Origin: Novosphingobium aerophilum
Lineage (GTDB): Bacteria; Pseudomonadota; Alphaproteobacteria; Sphingomonadales; Sphingomonadaceae
Assembly: GCF_014230305.1 (NCBI RefSeq)
Contig: NZ_JACLAU010000012.1
Location: 1-64,000, forward strand
DNA length: 64,000 nucleotides
Direction: 5' to 3'
Shown here piece by piece: positions 8,624-18,475 of this stretch. Position 1 is the stretch's first letter. Each line of letters opens with the position of its first letter. The notes under the pieces are model-generated. The model saw only the letters and a list, made by a program, of their open reading frames with translations. It made no database searches and was not told where the DNA came from. The position numbers were made by a program, and so were the translations under genes.

Positions 8624-10573
8624 TCAGCCGCCCGGGTGGTAGAAGTCATAGACCGTCTGCGCGATCGCCGCGCTGACGCCCGGTGCGCGCTGCAGGTCCT
8701 CGAGCGAGGCCGCGCGGACCTTGCCGGCCGTGCCGAAGTGGAGGAGCAGGGCCCGCTTGCGGGCCGGGCCGATGCCGGGAATTTCGTCGAGCGGGCTGGC
8801 CGAGATCGCCCGGCTGCGCTTCTCGCGGTGCGCGCCGATGGCATAGCGGTGCACCTCGTCACGCAGCCGCTGGAGATAGAACAGGACCGGCGAGTTGACG
8901 GGCAGGGTCTTTTCCCGGCCGTCGGGGAAGTGGAACACCTCGCGCCCCTCGCGCCCATGGTGCGGACCCTTGGCGATGGCGATCAGGGCCAGGTCCTCGA
9001 TCCCCAGCTCCTCGATCACGGCCCGCACGGCGCTCATCTGCCCCTTGCCGCCGTCGATCAGCACCAGGTCGGGCCAGGTCCCCCCTTCCCGCTCGGGATC
9101 CTCGCTCACCGCCCGCCCGAACCGCCGCGCCATGACCTCGCGCATCATCCCGAAATCGTCGCCGGGCAGGGTCTCGACACGCCTGATGTTGAACTTGCGG
9201 TACTGGTTCTTGAGGAACCCCTCGGGCCCGGCGACCACCATCGCACCCAGGGCATTGGTCCCCTGGATATGGCTGTTGTCATAGACCTCGATCCGCTGCG
9301 GCACCTCGGGCAGCTCGAGGAACTCAGCCACTTCGCGCAGGATCTTCGCCTTGGTGCCGCTTTCCGCCAGCCGCCGGTCGAGCGCCTCGGCCGCGTTGCG
9401 CGAGGCCTGCTCGACCAGCCGCCGGCGATCGCCGCGCTGGGGCACCGCGATCTCCACCTTGCCGCCGGCCGACGGACGCAGCGCCTCGGCCAGCAGCTCG
9501 GCCTCGGGCAATTCGCGGTCAAGCAGCAGGGTGCGCGGCGGCGGCACCTCCTCGTAGAACTGGGCGAGGAAGGCGGCGAGCACCTCGTCCTCGCCCAGCC
9601 CGTCGGTGTGGGTCGGGAAGAAGGCCCGGTGCCCCCAGTTCTGGCCGCCGCGGATGAAGAAGGCCTGGATCGCGATCTGCCCGCCCTTGGCCGCCAGGGC
9701 GAAGATATCGGCGCTGTCGAGCCCTTCGGCGTTGATCGCCTGGCTGCCCTGGATGAAGGTGGCGGCGCGCAGCCGGTCGCGCAGCATGGCCGCGCGCTCG
9801 AAATCGAGCGCCTCCGCCGCCTCCTGCATCTGCGCCTCGATCTTGCGCTGGACCAGCGAGGACTTGCCGCCGAGGAAGTCCTTGGCCTCGGCCACCAGCT
9901 CGGCATAGCCGGCCGCGTCGATCCGTCCGACGCAAGGGGCGGAGCAGCGCTTGATCTGGTACAGCAGGCACGGCCGGTCACGCCGGCTGAAGAAGCTGTC
10001 GGTGCAGGATCGCAGCAGGAACAGCTTCTGCAGGGCGTTGATGGTGGTGTTGACCGATCCGGCGCTGGCGAAGGGACCATAATAGTTCCCCACCGCCTTG
10101 CGTGCGCCGCGATGCTTGCTGATCCGCGGGAAATCGTGATCGGCCCGCAGCAGGATGAAGGGGAACGATTTGTCGTCGCGCAGCAGGACGTTGTAGGGCG
10201 GCCGGAAGCGCTTGATCAGTTGGGCCTCCAGCAACAGCGCCTCGGCCTCGCTGTTGGTGGTGACAATCGTCATGCCCCGGGTCTGGCTGACCATGCGCTG
10301 GAGGCGCAGCGGCAGGCGATCGACCTGGGTGTAATTCGCCACGCGGTTGCGCAGCACCCGCGCCTTGCCGACATAGAGCACTTCGCCGCGGGCATCCTGC
10401 ATGCGGTAGACGCCGGGCCGGGTCGGCAGGGTCGCCACGGTTTCGCGAATCGCAGCGATCCCGCGCTCCAGATCCGGCTGCTCGGTGCCACGCACCGTGT
10501 AGGCGGCGCGCTCCTCGTGGAAGCGCTCGGCGCCCTGCGGCGAGGGAGCGGAACCAACAGGACGGCGGGACAT
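8624..10573 (-). CDS. uvrC: Excinuclease ABC subunit C (UvrC)
   Basis: UvrC makes the two incisions around a DNA lesion in nucleotide excision repair, working with UvrA and UvrB. The 649-residue product from ATG 10573 has the usual domain order: a GIY-YIG nuclease (RPGVYRMQDARGEVLYVGKA, about residues 48-67) for the 3' cut, a Cys-containing segment (CLLYQIKRCSAPCVGRID), a UVR motif for UvrB contact (near residue 230), an RNase H-like nuclease with EVYDNSHIQGT and LVLIDGGKGQ for the 5' cut, and C-terminal helix-hairpin-helix repeats (DEIPGIGPARKRALLLHFG). It has about 35 residues more than typical at the N-terminus; a later start is possible. Confidence 0.96.
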   Translation of the reverse strand: MSRRPVGSAPSPQGAERFHEERAAYTVRGTEQPDLERGIAAIRETVATLPTRPGVYRMQDARGEVLYVGKARVLRNRVANYTQVDRLPLRLQRMVSQTRGMTIVTTNSEAEALLLEAQLIKRFRPPYNVLLRDDKSFPFILLRADHDFPRISKHRGARKAVGNYYGPFASAGSVNTTINALQKLFLLRSCTDSFFSRRDRPCLLYQIKRCSAPCVGRIDAAGYAELVAEAKDFLGGKSSLVQRKIEAQMQEAAEALDFERAAMLRDRLRAATFIQGSQAINAEGLDSADIFALAAKGGQIAIQAFFIRGGQNWGHRAFFPTHTDGLGEDEVLAAFLAQFYEEVPPPRTLLLDRELPEAELLAEALRPSAGGKVEIAVPQRGDRRRLVEQASRNAAEALDRRLAESGTKAKILREVAEFLELPEVPQRIEVYDNSHIQGTNALGAMVVAGPEGFLKNQYRKFNIRRVETLPGDDFGMMREVMARRFGRAVSEDPEREGGTWPDLVLIDGGKGQMSAVRAVIEELGIEDLALIAIAKGPHHGREGREVFHFPDGREKTLPVNSPVLFYLQRLRDEVHRYAIGAHREKRSRAISASPLDEIPGIGPARKRALLLHFGTAGKVRAASLEDLQRAPGVSAAIAQTVYDFYHPGG

Positions 10574-10675
10574 GTGCAGAGCGTAGAAGAAAGCGGCCGG
10601 TTATGGGAGGGGGCAATTGAGCACACCCGAGGGATCGGATGATCCCGCGCCCCGGGGGCCGCGACGCATCGCCGG

Positions 10676-12088
10676 TCAGTAGGCCTTGGGGTGGACGATC
10701 ACCGACAGAGTGCGGAAAATGATCAGAAGATCCCCGAGGAAGGACCAGTTGTACATGTATTCGAGGTCGGCCGAAACCCGGTTGGTAAGGTCGCTGGTGT
10801 ACTCGGTCGCGCCGCGCAGGCCCTTGACCTGGGCAAGGCCGGTGATGCCGGGCTTGCAGGCATGGCGATGCCAGTAGCGGCTGTCGATTTCCCAGAACAG
10901 CTGCTCCTGGGCCGTGGAGTAAACCGCATGCGGCCGTGGGCCGACAACGCTCATGTCTCCCAGCAGGACATTCAGCAGCTGGGGCAGCTCATCGATGCTG
11001 GTGGCACGGATGAACTGCCCGACCCGCGTCACACGCGGATCGCAACGGCGCGTCGAATTCCGGCCGCCGGCATCCAGCACGTTCACATTCATGCTGCGGA
11101 ACTTGTAGACTTGGAACACCCGGTTCTGCCGCCCGATACGCGGTTGCCGGAAGAACACAGGCCCCGGGCTGTCGATCTTGATCGCAATCGCGATGATCAC
11201 AAGCAGAGGCAGCAGCAGCAGCAGCGTGCCAAGGGCGAAGGCGATGTCAAACCCCCGCTTGCAAAACCGCGCCCGCAAGCCCAGCGGGCCACGAGCCAGC
11301 AGCAGGGTGGTGTTGTCCGCGTGACGGGCAATACCAAGCGCGCCGACTTCGCGCAGTTCCGGGGCGATCACCTCGGCGTGGACATTCATGCCGCGCATGG
11401 CGTGGGCCCAGTCTGACCTGCGGTCCAGATGGCAGCTGACCACCACCCGATCAGCCTGGCCGATGAGCCGGGCCAGAGCATCGTACTCGCCTGGTCCGGC
11501 CGTGGCCGGATCAAACATCCCGCAGATGTCGACCACCGTCGTGCCAGGGCCCACGAACGACGACGCGAAGGTGTTTCCGCCCGATCGATCGAGCAGGACG
11601 ATCGTGGTATAAAGCGAGCCCCCCAATGCGCGGATGGCGTGCTTCACGAATACGAAGCGCGAGGCCATCAGCAAGCCGGCCCAGATGGCAGCGCCGCAGA
11701 GAAACTCGAGCCGTGACATGCGCACCGGGACGAGCAGCAGAAAATGGAAAAAGGTGAACAGCGTTGCCGCAAGCACCAGGGCCCCCAGGGCGCGGGGCAG
11801 CGAGCGGCTCCGCATCATCAGCCCGTCCGTGGAAAAGGCCCGCAGGATGAAGGCGGACATCACGTACAGTATCATCATCAGGCTGACCTGGAAGACGAAC
11901 ACCTGCGCAGGGCCCGGGCGCGCGACCAGCAGGTGCGCGCTGCCGAAACCCAGAGCCAGGGCCGCCTGGTCGAGCAGCACCTGACCGAACGCCAGCCGGA
12001 CTCGCCGAGGAGCGCGGGCGACCGGGATAAGCGGTAGGTCAGCCTCTAGTTCCGCCCGGAATGGCGCCATCCCTGAAAAACGATTCAT
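10676..12088 (-). CDS. Polyprenyl-phosphate sugar-phosphotransferase (exopolysaccharide initiation)
   Basis: This membrane enzyme starts a lipid-linked glycan by moving a sugar-1-phosphate from a nucleotide sugar to undecaprenyl phosphate. The 470-residue protein has several N-terminal membrane segments (about residues 30-140), a CoA-binding-like soluble middle, and a C-terminal bacterial sugar transferase domain (from about 270). The latter shows a membrane-entry helix, [34 protein letters not shown] and MSVVGPRP, all diagnostic of the WcaJ/PssY/UndPP-sugar transferase family. The sugar is unknown. No flippase or polymerase gene is nearby. It is separated by uvrC from the other polysaccharide genes, and its upstream region is long and unusually AT-rich, hinting at its own regulation. 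Confidence 0.9.
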   Translation of the reverse strand: MNRFSGMAPFRAELEADLPLIPVARAPRRVRLAFGQVLLDQAALALGFGSAHLLVARPGPAQVFVFQVSLMMILYVMSAFILRAFSTDGLMMRSRSLPRALGALVLAATLFTFFHFLLLVPVRMSRLEFLCGAAIWAGLLMASRFVFVKHAIRALGGSLYTTIVLLDRSGGNTFASSFVGPGTTVVDICGMFDPATAGPGEYDALARLIGQADRVVVSCHLDRRSDWAHAMRGMNVHAEVIAPELREVGALGIARHADNTTLLLARGPLGLRARFCKRGFDIAFALGTLLLLLPLLVIIAIAIKIDSPGPVFFRQPRIGRQNRVFQVYKFRSMNVNVLDAGGRNSTRRCDPRVTRVGQFIRATSIDELPQLLNVLLGDMSVVGPRPHAVYSTAQEQLFWEIDSRYWHRHACKPGITGLAQVKGLRGATEYTSDLTNRVSADLEYMYNWSFLGDLLIIFRTLSVIVHPKAY

Positions 12089-12871
12089 CGGAAACCACCT
12101 CAGACCAGAGCGCCAGCCACCAACTCCAGGGCGGGACCAGATTTAGCACATGTTGCAGCTGCGAAGAAAGGCTGCACTCTCGCTAAACGCAAACCGAGGC
12201 CGAATCCAACCACCCTCGGACATTAACATCTTATTGGCCCCATTGATCAATTGTCTTCAACTTAACTTACAATTCCCTCTGCAGACCCGGAGTCTTCAGC
12301 CCTCATGCTTTCAGCCGAAACATGGCACGAAGCCTCTGATCTGCAATCCAATTTTTGGGGCTTTTTGCGTTTGCGAGATTGTGGCCCAGATTGGCACACC
12401 GCCGGGCGTGATGCTTTCTGACCGTTCTGAAGCCATTGAAACGCCCCTCGTTTGCCGTGTGCCCATTTTCGCACGGAGATCGGTCGTATTCGTGACCCTT
12501 GGCCCCGCATGACGGGAAGATGTCGTCGATCGCCGTCAGCCTAACGGCACCACATTAACAGTCAGTGACACCCCGGCGCCGAAACACTTAAGCCGCCGCC
12601 CGGGTTCCCCAATGGCTCTCGGCCATGCGCAAAATGGCACGGCGGGCCCTGGGTGATTCGTGCGAGGCCATGCCGGACGGCACGACCTCACCCCCAAGGC
12701 GCTCTCGGCCCTCTGGAGGCTTGTTCACGCCACGCCAAGGGCTTTACCCGACAATCGAGCGCTACTGAACGCCCTGCCGCAGCTCCAAGCGGCCCTCGGC
12801 GGCAAATGGTCCGGCAACCTTTTGTTTACCCCGGAGCGATACCTTGAACGCGGGTGATATGGAGTTGAAGC
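12089..12871. other. Long AT-richer intergenic region between the sugar transferase and pilZ genes
   Basis: About 780 bases separate the divergent sugar-transferase and PilZ genes. The part 12150-12400 is clearly less GC-rich than the rest of the window and contains many stops in all frames I inspected. Frames at 12150-12512 (+) and 12262-12510 (-) lack motifs and look spurious. The right-hand part holds a 65-codon GTG frame (listed separately). Divergent promoters must lie here; I could not assign specific boxes. The CCGTG…CACGG palindrome near 12455-12480 is weak. Confidence 0.5.
12660..12857 (+). CDS. Possible small hypothetical protein or gene fragment
   Basis: A 65-codon frame beginning with GTG 12660 ends 14 bases before the PilZ gene. 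Its product has an orderly helical look (LTPKALSALWRLVHATPRAL) and a C-terminal FTPERYLERG, but I recognise no family. Third codon positions are moderately GC-rich, less so than in certain genes nearby. It might be a short leader gene, the tail of a decayed gene, or chance. I keep it only as a low-confidence candidate. Confidence 0.25.
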   Translation: MRGHAGRHDLTPKALSALWRLVHATPRALPDNRALLNALPQLQAALGGKWSGNLLFTPERYLERG

Positions 12872-13411
12872 ATGCCAGCGTTGAACCCTCGCTTCGGCAA
12901 TGCGGAAACGGTCCGTCCGCGCCGTAGCCAGCGGCGAACGCTGCAGCTTTCCGCGCTGGCAGTCTCGGCAACGGATGGAACCGCAGACACCGTCGACATC
13001 CTGAACCTGTCCGAACGCGGTTTCCTGATGCACAGCGAGACCGAATTCATCCTGGGCGACGTTCTCGAGATGGATCTCGCTGGCGCCGAGACATGCGAAG
13101 CCCTGATCGTTTGGAACAATGCCCCCCAGTATGGCTGCCAGTTCGCGACGCCGCTGCCCAAGGCTGCCGTCAGCGCATCGCTCCTGCGTTCACCAGCGCT
13201 GCGCGGAGAGATCTCTCGTCCGCTCGCGCCTTCGCCGGCTGCCGTGCCATCGCCAGAGACCAGCCTTCCGCAAACGCTCCCGTCTGCGGACGACCGGGTT
13301 GCCGAAGGTCAGGACGGGCTCAGCGCAAGGGCCAGGCTGGGACTGGTCCTGACCCTGGCCGCCTTGAGTTGGACCCCGATCGTCGCCGCGATCGCGATCC
13401 TGCGTGGCTAG
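12872..13411 (+). CDS. PilZ-domain protein with C-terminal membrane anchor
   Basis: PilZ domains bind cyclic di-GMP and relay it to motility, adhesion or polysaccharide synthesis. The 179-residue product has a PilZ domain over about residues 15-100. The Arg-rich switch (RPRRSQRRT) and the second binding motif (ILNLSERGF, matching D/N-x-S-x-x-G) are both present, so ligand binding looks possible. IVWNNAPQYGCQF closes the beta barrel. A Pro/Ser-rich linker (about 115-145) leads to one C-terminal membrane helix (LVLTLAALSWTPIVAAIAIL). Start is ATG 12872. Its position opposite the exopolysaccharide-initiating transferase suggests, by inference only, a role in c-di-GMP control of surface polysaccharide. 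Confidence 0.85.
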   Translation: MPALNPRFGNAETVRPRRSQRRTLQLSALAVSATDGTADTVDILNLSERGFLMHSETEFILGDVLEMDLAGAETCEALIVWNNAPQYGCQFATPLPKAAVSASLLRSPALRGEISRPLAPSPAAVPSPETSLPQTLPSADDRVAEGQDGLSARARLGLVLTLAALSWTPIVAAIAILRG

Positions 13412-13510
13412 ATCAATCCGAGAAATCCGGGTATTCGTGGCGCCCCGGTCGCAGGAATGAGCGCCATCGTCATCCGCACCTGACGAGCCTCCCGGCGCGG
13501 CTGTCGGCCC

Positions 13511-15997
13511 TCAGAACTGCTTGCGCAGTTCCACCCCGATGAAGCGACCCACCGGGTCGATCAGATCCGGCTGGTAGCCGATCGGCACCACGCCGGTGCC
13601 GTCCGTCACCCGCTGGCGCTGGTCGAGCACGTTGTCGACCATCAACGCAAAGCGCGCGTTCTTGAGGAAGGGCGCGGCCTTCACCAGGCCCTTCTGCTGC
13701 CCCAGGTCGATGAAGGCACGCAGATTGAACTTGGCCAGGGCACCGAAGCGCAGGTCGGAGGAGGCGGGCAGGCCGGTGCTGCGGACCCGTGTCGGCGCGG
13801 TCCAGGTGCCGGTGAAGCGCAGACCGAAGCCGCGGTAGAAGGCCCCGCCCTCGGCCTCGAGGCTGTGGCGGGCGACGCCGCCCCCGCTCAGCGCATCGCC
13901 GCTCAGCAGATCCAGCACCGGGCCGCCGGCTCCCACGATGACCTGGTTCTCGAACTGGACGGTGTGATAAAGCGACAGGTTCCAGCGGCCTTGCCCGTTG
14001 CCGAACCGGCCCGGCGGTCCGCCCCCGAAACCGCCGCCGCGCGGGCCGCCGCCCCCGGCACCGGGTGGCGGTCCAGAGCCTCCGCCCGGCGGAGGGCCAC
14101 CACCCATCATGCCGCCACCGGGCCGCCCGCCGCCCGCGCCCGGCGCCGGCTTGCCGATGCCACCACTCAGATTCAGGCCATAACGCAGGCGCGAACTGCT
14201 CTGCTCGGCCAGGGTCACCGGCAGGCGGTTGAGCGCGATCAGCCGTCCACCGGCATCGCGTGTCACCCGCCCGGGGAAAGCTGCCTCAATCGCGGGGGTG
14301 AACACAGGGAAACCGGCGGTGACATTGTCCGAACGGTTGCGGAAATATTCGACGACCAGGTTGGACCCGTTCAGACCCGGCAATTGCCAGTTGAGCCCCA
14401 GCTTGATGTCGCGTTGGGTTTCACGCTGCAGCTGGCGGTTGCCCCCGGTGGTCACGGTGACCAGAGCCGTCTCCTGCCGGGAGATGTCATAGATCGCCAC
14501 ATTCGGCGTCACCACCAGCGGCGCGCCCAGATCGGTCAGTCCCGGCGCTGCCTGATTGACGATATAGCTCGCCTGCAGCCCCAGCCGTTCGGTCACGCCC
14601 CAGGTCAGCCCGGCGCTCCAGTCGGTCAGCGTGCCGAAATCCGACAGGCGATCGAGATCGGCGCTGAGATTGAGCGTCAGGTCGCCCACCCCGGGCAGCA
14701 CGGCATTGCGCCGACTGGTCAATGGCACGCCCAGGTTGATCCCGGTCGACAGGTTGCCGCGGCGCAGGCGGGTCTCGGCCAGCAGTGTCCGGGTATCGCT
14801 GCTGACGATGCCGGACCAGGCGAACCCGCCCTTGATCGTGGCCGTCACGTCCCCCGCCGGCAGCGACAGCGGCCGCCCCACCGCGGTGACCAGGCTGGTC
14901 ACGCTGTCGGTCAGACTGCGCGCGCTGTCGGTTTGCCGCGCGACATTGGTGCGGTCGATCAGGGTCAGGCCAGCGGCATGCGACGCATCCACCGTCGCGG
15001 TCAGCTGCCAGGTCCCCAGCGGCTTGGCAAAGGTGATCCCCCCCTCGGTCGTCTCGGTCCGCCCGCGCCGGGCGAGCGGATCGAGCGTCAGCCCGTTGAG
15101 GCCGAAGAACGAGGTCGTATCGTTGCGGGTGAACGCCCCGTTGAGCGTCAGCGATCCGGCCAGCCCCTGCTCGCCGAGCCCGGTTGTCCAGGTCGCATTC
15201 GCGGTCAGGTCCCGGCTGTCGGCGATCAGGGTACGCGCGCCGGCACTGCCGGGCAGACTGCCTGCGGCCTGTTGCACCCCGCGCTCGCTTTCGAACAGCG
15301 GCGTGGTGTCGGTGGCGGACAGGGTCAGGTTGAGCCGGCTGGGGCCCATGGTGCGGAACAGCGAGCCCTCGACCTCGGTGGTCGAGCTCCCGCCCCGGTC
15401 CGGCTGGCCATACTCCGTTTCGACCGTCCGGGCGCTGAACTTGTCCTTCAGGATGAAGTTGATGACCCGCTGGTCGGGCGGATAGCCGAACCGCAGCGCG
15501 ACCTCCTCGGGCAGGATCTCGAGCCGGCGGATCGCCTCGGGCGGAATGTTGCGCATCTCGCGGAAGCCGGAAATGCGCTGGCCGTTGAGCAGGACCACCG
15601 GCCGGCCTCCACCCCGCCCCCGACCCGAACCGGTCTGCGGGGCCAGGGCCGCGAGCAGATCGGTGATCGAGGCGGCGCCGTAAGCCGCGATGTCCTCTTC
15701 GTTGAGTGTCACCAGCGGCGGCTGCGGCGCTTCGACCTGGCCCTTGATCCGCGTGGCGACCACCACGATCTCGCCCCCGCGCGGCGTTTCGCGCGGATCG
15801 GCGCCCACCGGATCGGAGGCCGTCAGCGCCTCGGCTTCCGCCCCGCCACCGGTAATGTCACCAGCCGGGGCATCTGCCGCACGATCCACCGCCGCCGGCT
15901 CGGCGGCGAAGGCGCTACCGGCCGGGGCCAGGGCTGCGGCCACAAGGCCGGTGGTCAGGCAATGGGTCAGGGTCCGGCGCAAGTGACAATCCTTCAT
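13511..15997 (-). CDS. TonB-dependent outer-membrane receptor with Gly/Pro-rich insert
   Basis: An 828-residue outer-membrane transporter energised by TonB. It has a signal peptide (cut after about ALAPAGSAFA), a TonB-box-like stretch (EIVVVATRI), a plug domain (SITDLLAALAPQTG, VVLLNGQRISG, ILPEEVALRFGYPP) and a long beta-barrel ending in the aromatic VELRKQF, as required for outer-membrane insertion. The plug is typical of a sphingomonad receptor subfamily with unknown ligands. The oddity is a stretch of about 60 residues near 615-675 made almost entirely of Gly, Pro, Arg and Met (for example GGGMMGGGPPPGGGSGPP), inside the barrel half. The substrate cannot be deduced and no transport genes adjoin it. 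Confidence 0.88.
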   Translation of the reverse strand: MKDCHLRRTLTHCLTTGLVAAALAPAGSAFAAEPAAVDRAADAPAGDITGGGAEAEALTASDPVGADPRETPRGGEIVVVATRIKGQVEAPQPPLVTLNEEDIAAYGAASITDLLAALAPQTGSGRGRGGGRPVVLLNGQRISGFREMRNIPPEAIRRLEILPEEVALRFGYPPDQRVINFILKDKFSARTVETEYGQPDRGGSSTTEVEGSLFRTMGPSRLNLTLSATDTTPLFESERGVQQAAGSLPGSAGARTLIADSRDLTANATWTTGLGEQGLAGSLTLNGAFTRNDTTSFFGLNGLTLDPLARRGRTETTEGGITFAKPLGTWQLTATVDASHAAGLTLIDRTNVARQTDSARSLTDSVTSLVTAVGRPLSLPAGDVTATIKGGFAWSGIVSSDTRTLLAETRLRRGNLSTGINLGVPLTSRRNAVLPGVGDLTLNLSADLDRLSDFGTLTDWSAGLTWGVTERLGLQASYIVNQAAPGLTDLGAPLVVTPNVAIYDISRQETALVTVTTGGNRQLQRETQRDIKLGLNWQLPGLNGSNLVVEYFRNRSDNVTAGFPVFTPAIEAAFPGRVTRDAGGRLIALNRLPVTLAEQSSSRLRYGLNLSGGIGKPAPGAGGGRPGGGMMGGGPPPGGGSGPPPGAGGGGPRGGGFGGGPPGRFGNGQGRWNLSLYHTVQFENQVIVGAGGPVLDLLSGDALSGGGVARHSLEAEGGAFYRGFGLRFTGTWTAPTRVRSTGLPASSDLRFGALAKFNLRAFIDLGQQKGLVKAAPFLKNARFALMVDNVLDQRQRVTDGTGVVPIGYQPDLIDPVGRFIGVELRKQF

Positions 15998-16239
15998 TCG
16001 GGTCTTGCCCCTCCCCGACGCCGCGCTGATTGCCGTGGCCGCCCATCAGGAACAAGCCGTTGCCGCGTAACAAATTGTCGCCTCCCCGATACCTGTCCGG
16101 AAATCACCCGGTCGCAGGACGGCGGTGCGACACCGCGAAGGCCTTTGCGGCGGGAGAGGATTTCCGCACTGGCCTTTTCCCGCCCCGCCGCGTATGGGGC
16201 GCGGCAATCAGCTGAGATTTGAACGGATCAGACGACCGG

Positions 16240-16485
16240 ATGGCGAAAGAAGAACTCCTTGAAATGCGTGGGCAGGTGGTGGAACTCCTCCCCAACGCGA
16301 TGTTCCGAGTGCGGCTTGAGAACGATCACGAGATCCTGGGCCACACCGCGGGCAAGATGCGCAAGAACCGCATCCGCGTGCTCGTCGGAGACGAGGTGCT
16401 GGTCGAACTGACCCCCTACGATCTGACCAAGGGTCGCATCACTTACCGCTTCATGCCCGGCCGCGGCGGTCCCGGCTCCTACTGA
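16240..16485 (+). CDS. infA: Translation initiation factor IF-1
   Basis: IF-1 binds the ribosomal A site during initiation. The product is 81 residues from ATG 16240 ([11 protein letters not shown]); an in-frame TTG at 16219 would add seven residues but lacks support. The single S1/OB-fold is evident in [30 protein letters not shown] and the [11 protein letters not shown] segment, close to the E. coli protein, with a short Gly-rich C-terminal extension (GRGGPGSY) common in alphaproteobacteria. It heads a tight co-directional cluster: maf starts 5 bases after its stop. Confidence 0.96.
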   Translation: MAKEELLEMRGQVVELLPNAMFRVRLENDHEILGHTAGKMRKNRIRVLVGDEVLVELTPYDLTKGRITYRFMPGRGGPGSY

Positions 16486-16490
16486 CGGTC

Positions 16491-17108
16491 ATGGCTGAGG
16501 CCGCCCCGGGCGGATCGGGATCCGGCCCCCTTTCGCCTGCCCTCTCGCTGGTGCTGGCCTCGGCTTCGCCGCGACGCCGTGAGCTGATCGGCCGCCTGGG
16601 CCTGACACCGGACCGCATCGCCGCTGCCGACATCGACGAAACCCCGCTCAAGGCCGAGGCGCCCCGCGACTATGCCCGGCGCATGGCGCGCGAGAAGGCG
16701 CAGGCCGCCGCCGATCCCCAGGCCCATGTCCTGGCCGGCGACACGGTGGTCGCGGTGGGCCGCCGCATCCTGCCCAAGGCCGAAGACATCAACACGGCCC
16801 GCACCTGCCTGACGCTGATGTCGGGCCGGCGGCACCGTGTGCTCTCGGCCATTGCCCTGCTGGCGCCCGACGGCACCCTGCGCGAACGCCTCAGCGAGAC
16901 CGTGGTCCGCTTCAAACCGTTGAGCCGGGACGAGATCGACGCGTACCTGGCGGGCGGCGAATGGCACGGCAAGGCCGGCGGCTATGCCATCCAGGGCAGC
17001 GCCGAAGGCCTGATCGCCTGGATATCGGGCAGCCATTCCGGCGTGGTCGGCCTGCCCCTGTTTGAAACGCGCGCCCTGCTGCGCGCCGCCGGGTTCGCGG
17101 TTGGCTGA
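16491..17108 (+). CDS. maf: Maf-family nucleotide pyrophosphatase
   Basis: Maf proteins hydrolyse dTTP/UTP or modified nucleotides to monophosphates and have been linked to division arrest. The 205-residue product carries the family signature [18 protein letters not shown] near residue 20, DIDETPL, the catalytic [14 protein letters not shown] block, and [12 protein letters not shown]. The C-terminal [22 protein letters not shown] with GLPLFET is also typical. Which subfamily (YhdE or YceF type) it belongs to is not certain. It sits between infA and the RNase gene, overlapping the latter by a few bases, consistent with one transcript. Confidence 0.92.
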   Translation: MAEAAPGGSGSGPLSPALSLVLASASPRRRELIGRLGLTPDRIAAADIDETPLKAEAPRDYARRMAREKAQAAADPQAHVLAGDTVVAVGRRILPKAEDINTARTCLTLMSGRRHRVLSAIALLAPDGTLRERLSETVVRFKPLSRDEIDAYLAGGEWHGKAGGYAIQGSAEGLIAWISGSHSGVVGLPLFETRALLRAAGFAVG

Positions 17109-18090
17109 CCCGGTTGGCCCCGTGTGGCTGGTCGAGGACGGGATCGCCGAGCAACGCGCGATCCTGATCGCCGACGGCGAGGTCCGGGCCGCCCGCCTGC
17201 ACTGGCCCGGTTCGCTGACCGCCGGCCAGATCGAGGACGCCGTGCTGGTCTCGCGCACCGCGGGCGCGCGGCGCGGCACGGCCCGCTTCGGCTCGGGCGA
17301 GCTGGCGCTGGTCGACAAACTGCCCCGCGAAGCGTCCGAGGGCGCGCCGCTGCGTTTGGTCGTCACCCGCCCCGGCCTGGCCGAACAGGGCCGCCACAAG
17401 CTGGCCCAGGCGCGCCCCACCACGGCCGCCCCACGCGCGGCACCCACCCTGGCCGAGGCCCTGGCCGAAGGCGCCGTTCCCGTCCGCAAGGTCCTTGGCT
17501 TCCCGGGCGCCGACTGGGACGAGCTGTTCGCCGAAGCCTGGGACGGAACCCTGGCGTTCCCCGGCGGCGCGCTGACCGTTTCCCCCACGCCCGGCATGAC
17601 GGTGATCGACGTGGACGGCACGCTCCCGACCCCGGCACTGGTCCGCGCCGCGATCCCGGCGGTGGCCAGCGCGATCGCCCGGTTCGATCTGTCCGGATCG
17701 ATCGGGATCGATTTCCCGACCCTGCCGGAGCGCGCCGATCGCCTGGCCGCGGACGCGGCCTTGGGCCAGGCGCTGGGCGACTGGCCGCACGAACGCACGG
17801 CGATGAACGGCTTCGGCTTCGTCCAGATCGTCGCGCGGGTGACCCGGCCCTCGCTCGTCGCGCGGCTGATGCGCGACCCGGCCGGGGCCGGCGCCCGGCT
17901 GCTGCTGCGGCGGGCCGAACGGGTGGCCGATCCCGGCCCCCTGCTGCTGGTCGCCCACCCCAAGGTCCGTGCGGCGGTGCTCCCCGCTTGGGAAACCGAG
18001 CTCGCCCGGCGCACCGGACGGACCATCGTGTGGCAGACCGATTCGCAGCTTGCCCTGAACGGCGGCTTCGCGCAGGTGATCGCCGCATGA
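17101..18090 (+). CDS. Minimal ribonuclease E/G-family protein
   Basis: The product (329 residues from TTG 17101, overlapping maf by 8 bases) resembles the catalytic half of RNase G/E. It retains an Asp in [11 protein letters not shown] and another in [11 protein letters not shown], matching the positions of the two metal-binding Asp residues of E. coli RNase E. The [16 protein letters not shown] block also matches. It lacks a recognisable S1 RNA-binding domain and the CPxC zinc-link motif, and is much shorter than RNase G (about 490). The order infA-maf-this gene-yacG is conserved in related bacteria. Activity is inferred. The exact start is uncertain because no ATG lies at the right place. 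Confidence 0.75.
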   Translation: MADPVGPVWLVEDGIAEQRAILIADGEVRAARLHWPGSLTAGQIEDAVLVSRTAGARRGTARFGSGELALVDKLPREASEGAPLRLVVTRPGLAEQGRHKLAQARPTTAAPRAAPTLAEALAEGAVPVRKVLGFPGADWDELFAEAWDGTLAFPGGALTVSPTPGMTVIDVDGTLPTPALVRAAIPAVASAIARFDLSGSIGIDFPTLPERADRLAADAALGQALGDWPHERTAMNGFGFVQIVARVTRPSLVARLMRDPAGAGARLLLRRAERVADPGPLLLVAHPKVRAAVLPAWETELARRTGRTIVWQTDSQLALNGGFAQVIAA

Positions 18091-18254
18091 TGGCTCCCAC
18101 CCGCAAGTGCCCGATCTGCGGCAAGCCCCGCAGTGCCGATCACACCCCGTTCTGCTCCACCCGCTGCCGCGACCGCGACCTGGTGCGCTGGCTGGATGAC
18201 GGCTACGCCCTGCCCGGCCCGCCGGCATTGCAGGACGACGACCAGCCATCCTGA
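18087..18254 (+). CDS. yacG: DNA gyrase inhibitor YacG, zinc-binding
   Basis: YacG binds GyrB and inhibits DNA gyrase. The 55-residue product starts at ATG 18087, overlapping the RNase stop by ATGA; an alternative ATG is at 18090. The zinc knuckle has the expected Cys pairs, CPICGKP and [23 protein letters not shown] is the conserved C-terminal tail that contacts gyrase. Length and motifs agree well with the family. It is the last gene of the infA cluster. Confidence 0.93.
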   Translation: MMAPTRKCPICGKPRSADHTPFCSTRCRDRDLVRWLDDGYALPGPPALQDDDQPS

Positions 18255-18382
18255 CCCGCGCGGCGGTTTCCGGCAAAAGGGGGTTGCCAAGCCCGACCGG
18301 CTTCGCCATAGGCGCGCTTCCAATCGCCGGACGGCCCCTTTACCAACCTGGGGCGGTCCTGCAGGGCCGATGGCCAGGCGAT

Positions 18383-18458
18383 GCCCGGGTAGCTCAGTTG
18401 GTAGAGCACATGACTGAAAATCATGGTGTCGGTGGTTCGATTCCGCCCCCGGGCACCA
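18383..18458 (+). tRNA. tRNA-Phe (anticodon GAA)
   Basis: The sequence folds as a full tRNA with 7-bp acceptor pairing (GCCCGGG with CCCGGGC), D arm AGCTCAGTTGGTAGAGC, anticodon loop CTGAAAA reading GAA, T arm with GGTTCGATTCC, and an encoded 3' CCA. Total length is 76 bases. A short hairpin (AAGCCT-GTG-AGGCTT, 18476-18490) follows and may end the transcript. Confidence 0.97.
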
Positions 18459-18475
18459 CTTCCGGTGGTCGCCGC

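Noticed and set aside
12150..12512. 120-codon frame in the AT-richer gap
   Set aside because: No domain; an opposite-strand frame of similar length overlaps it, as expected by chance.
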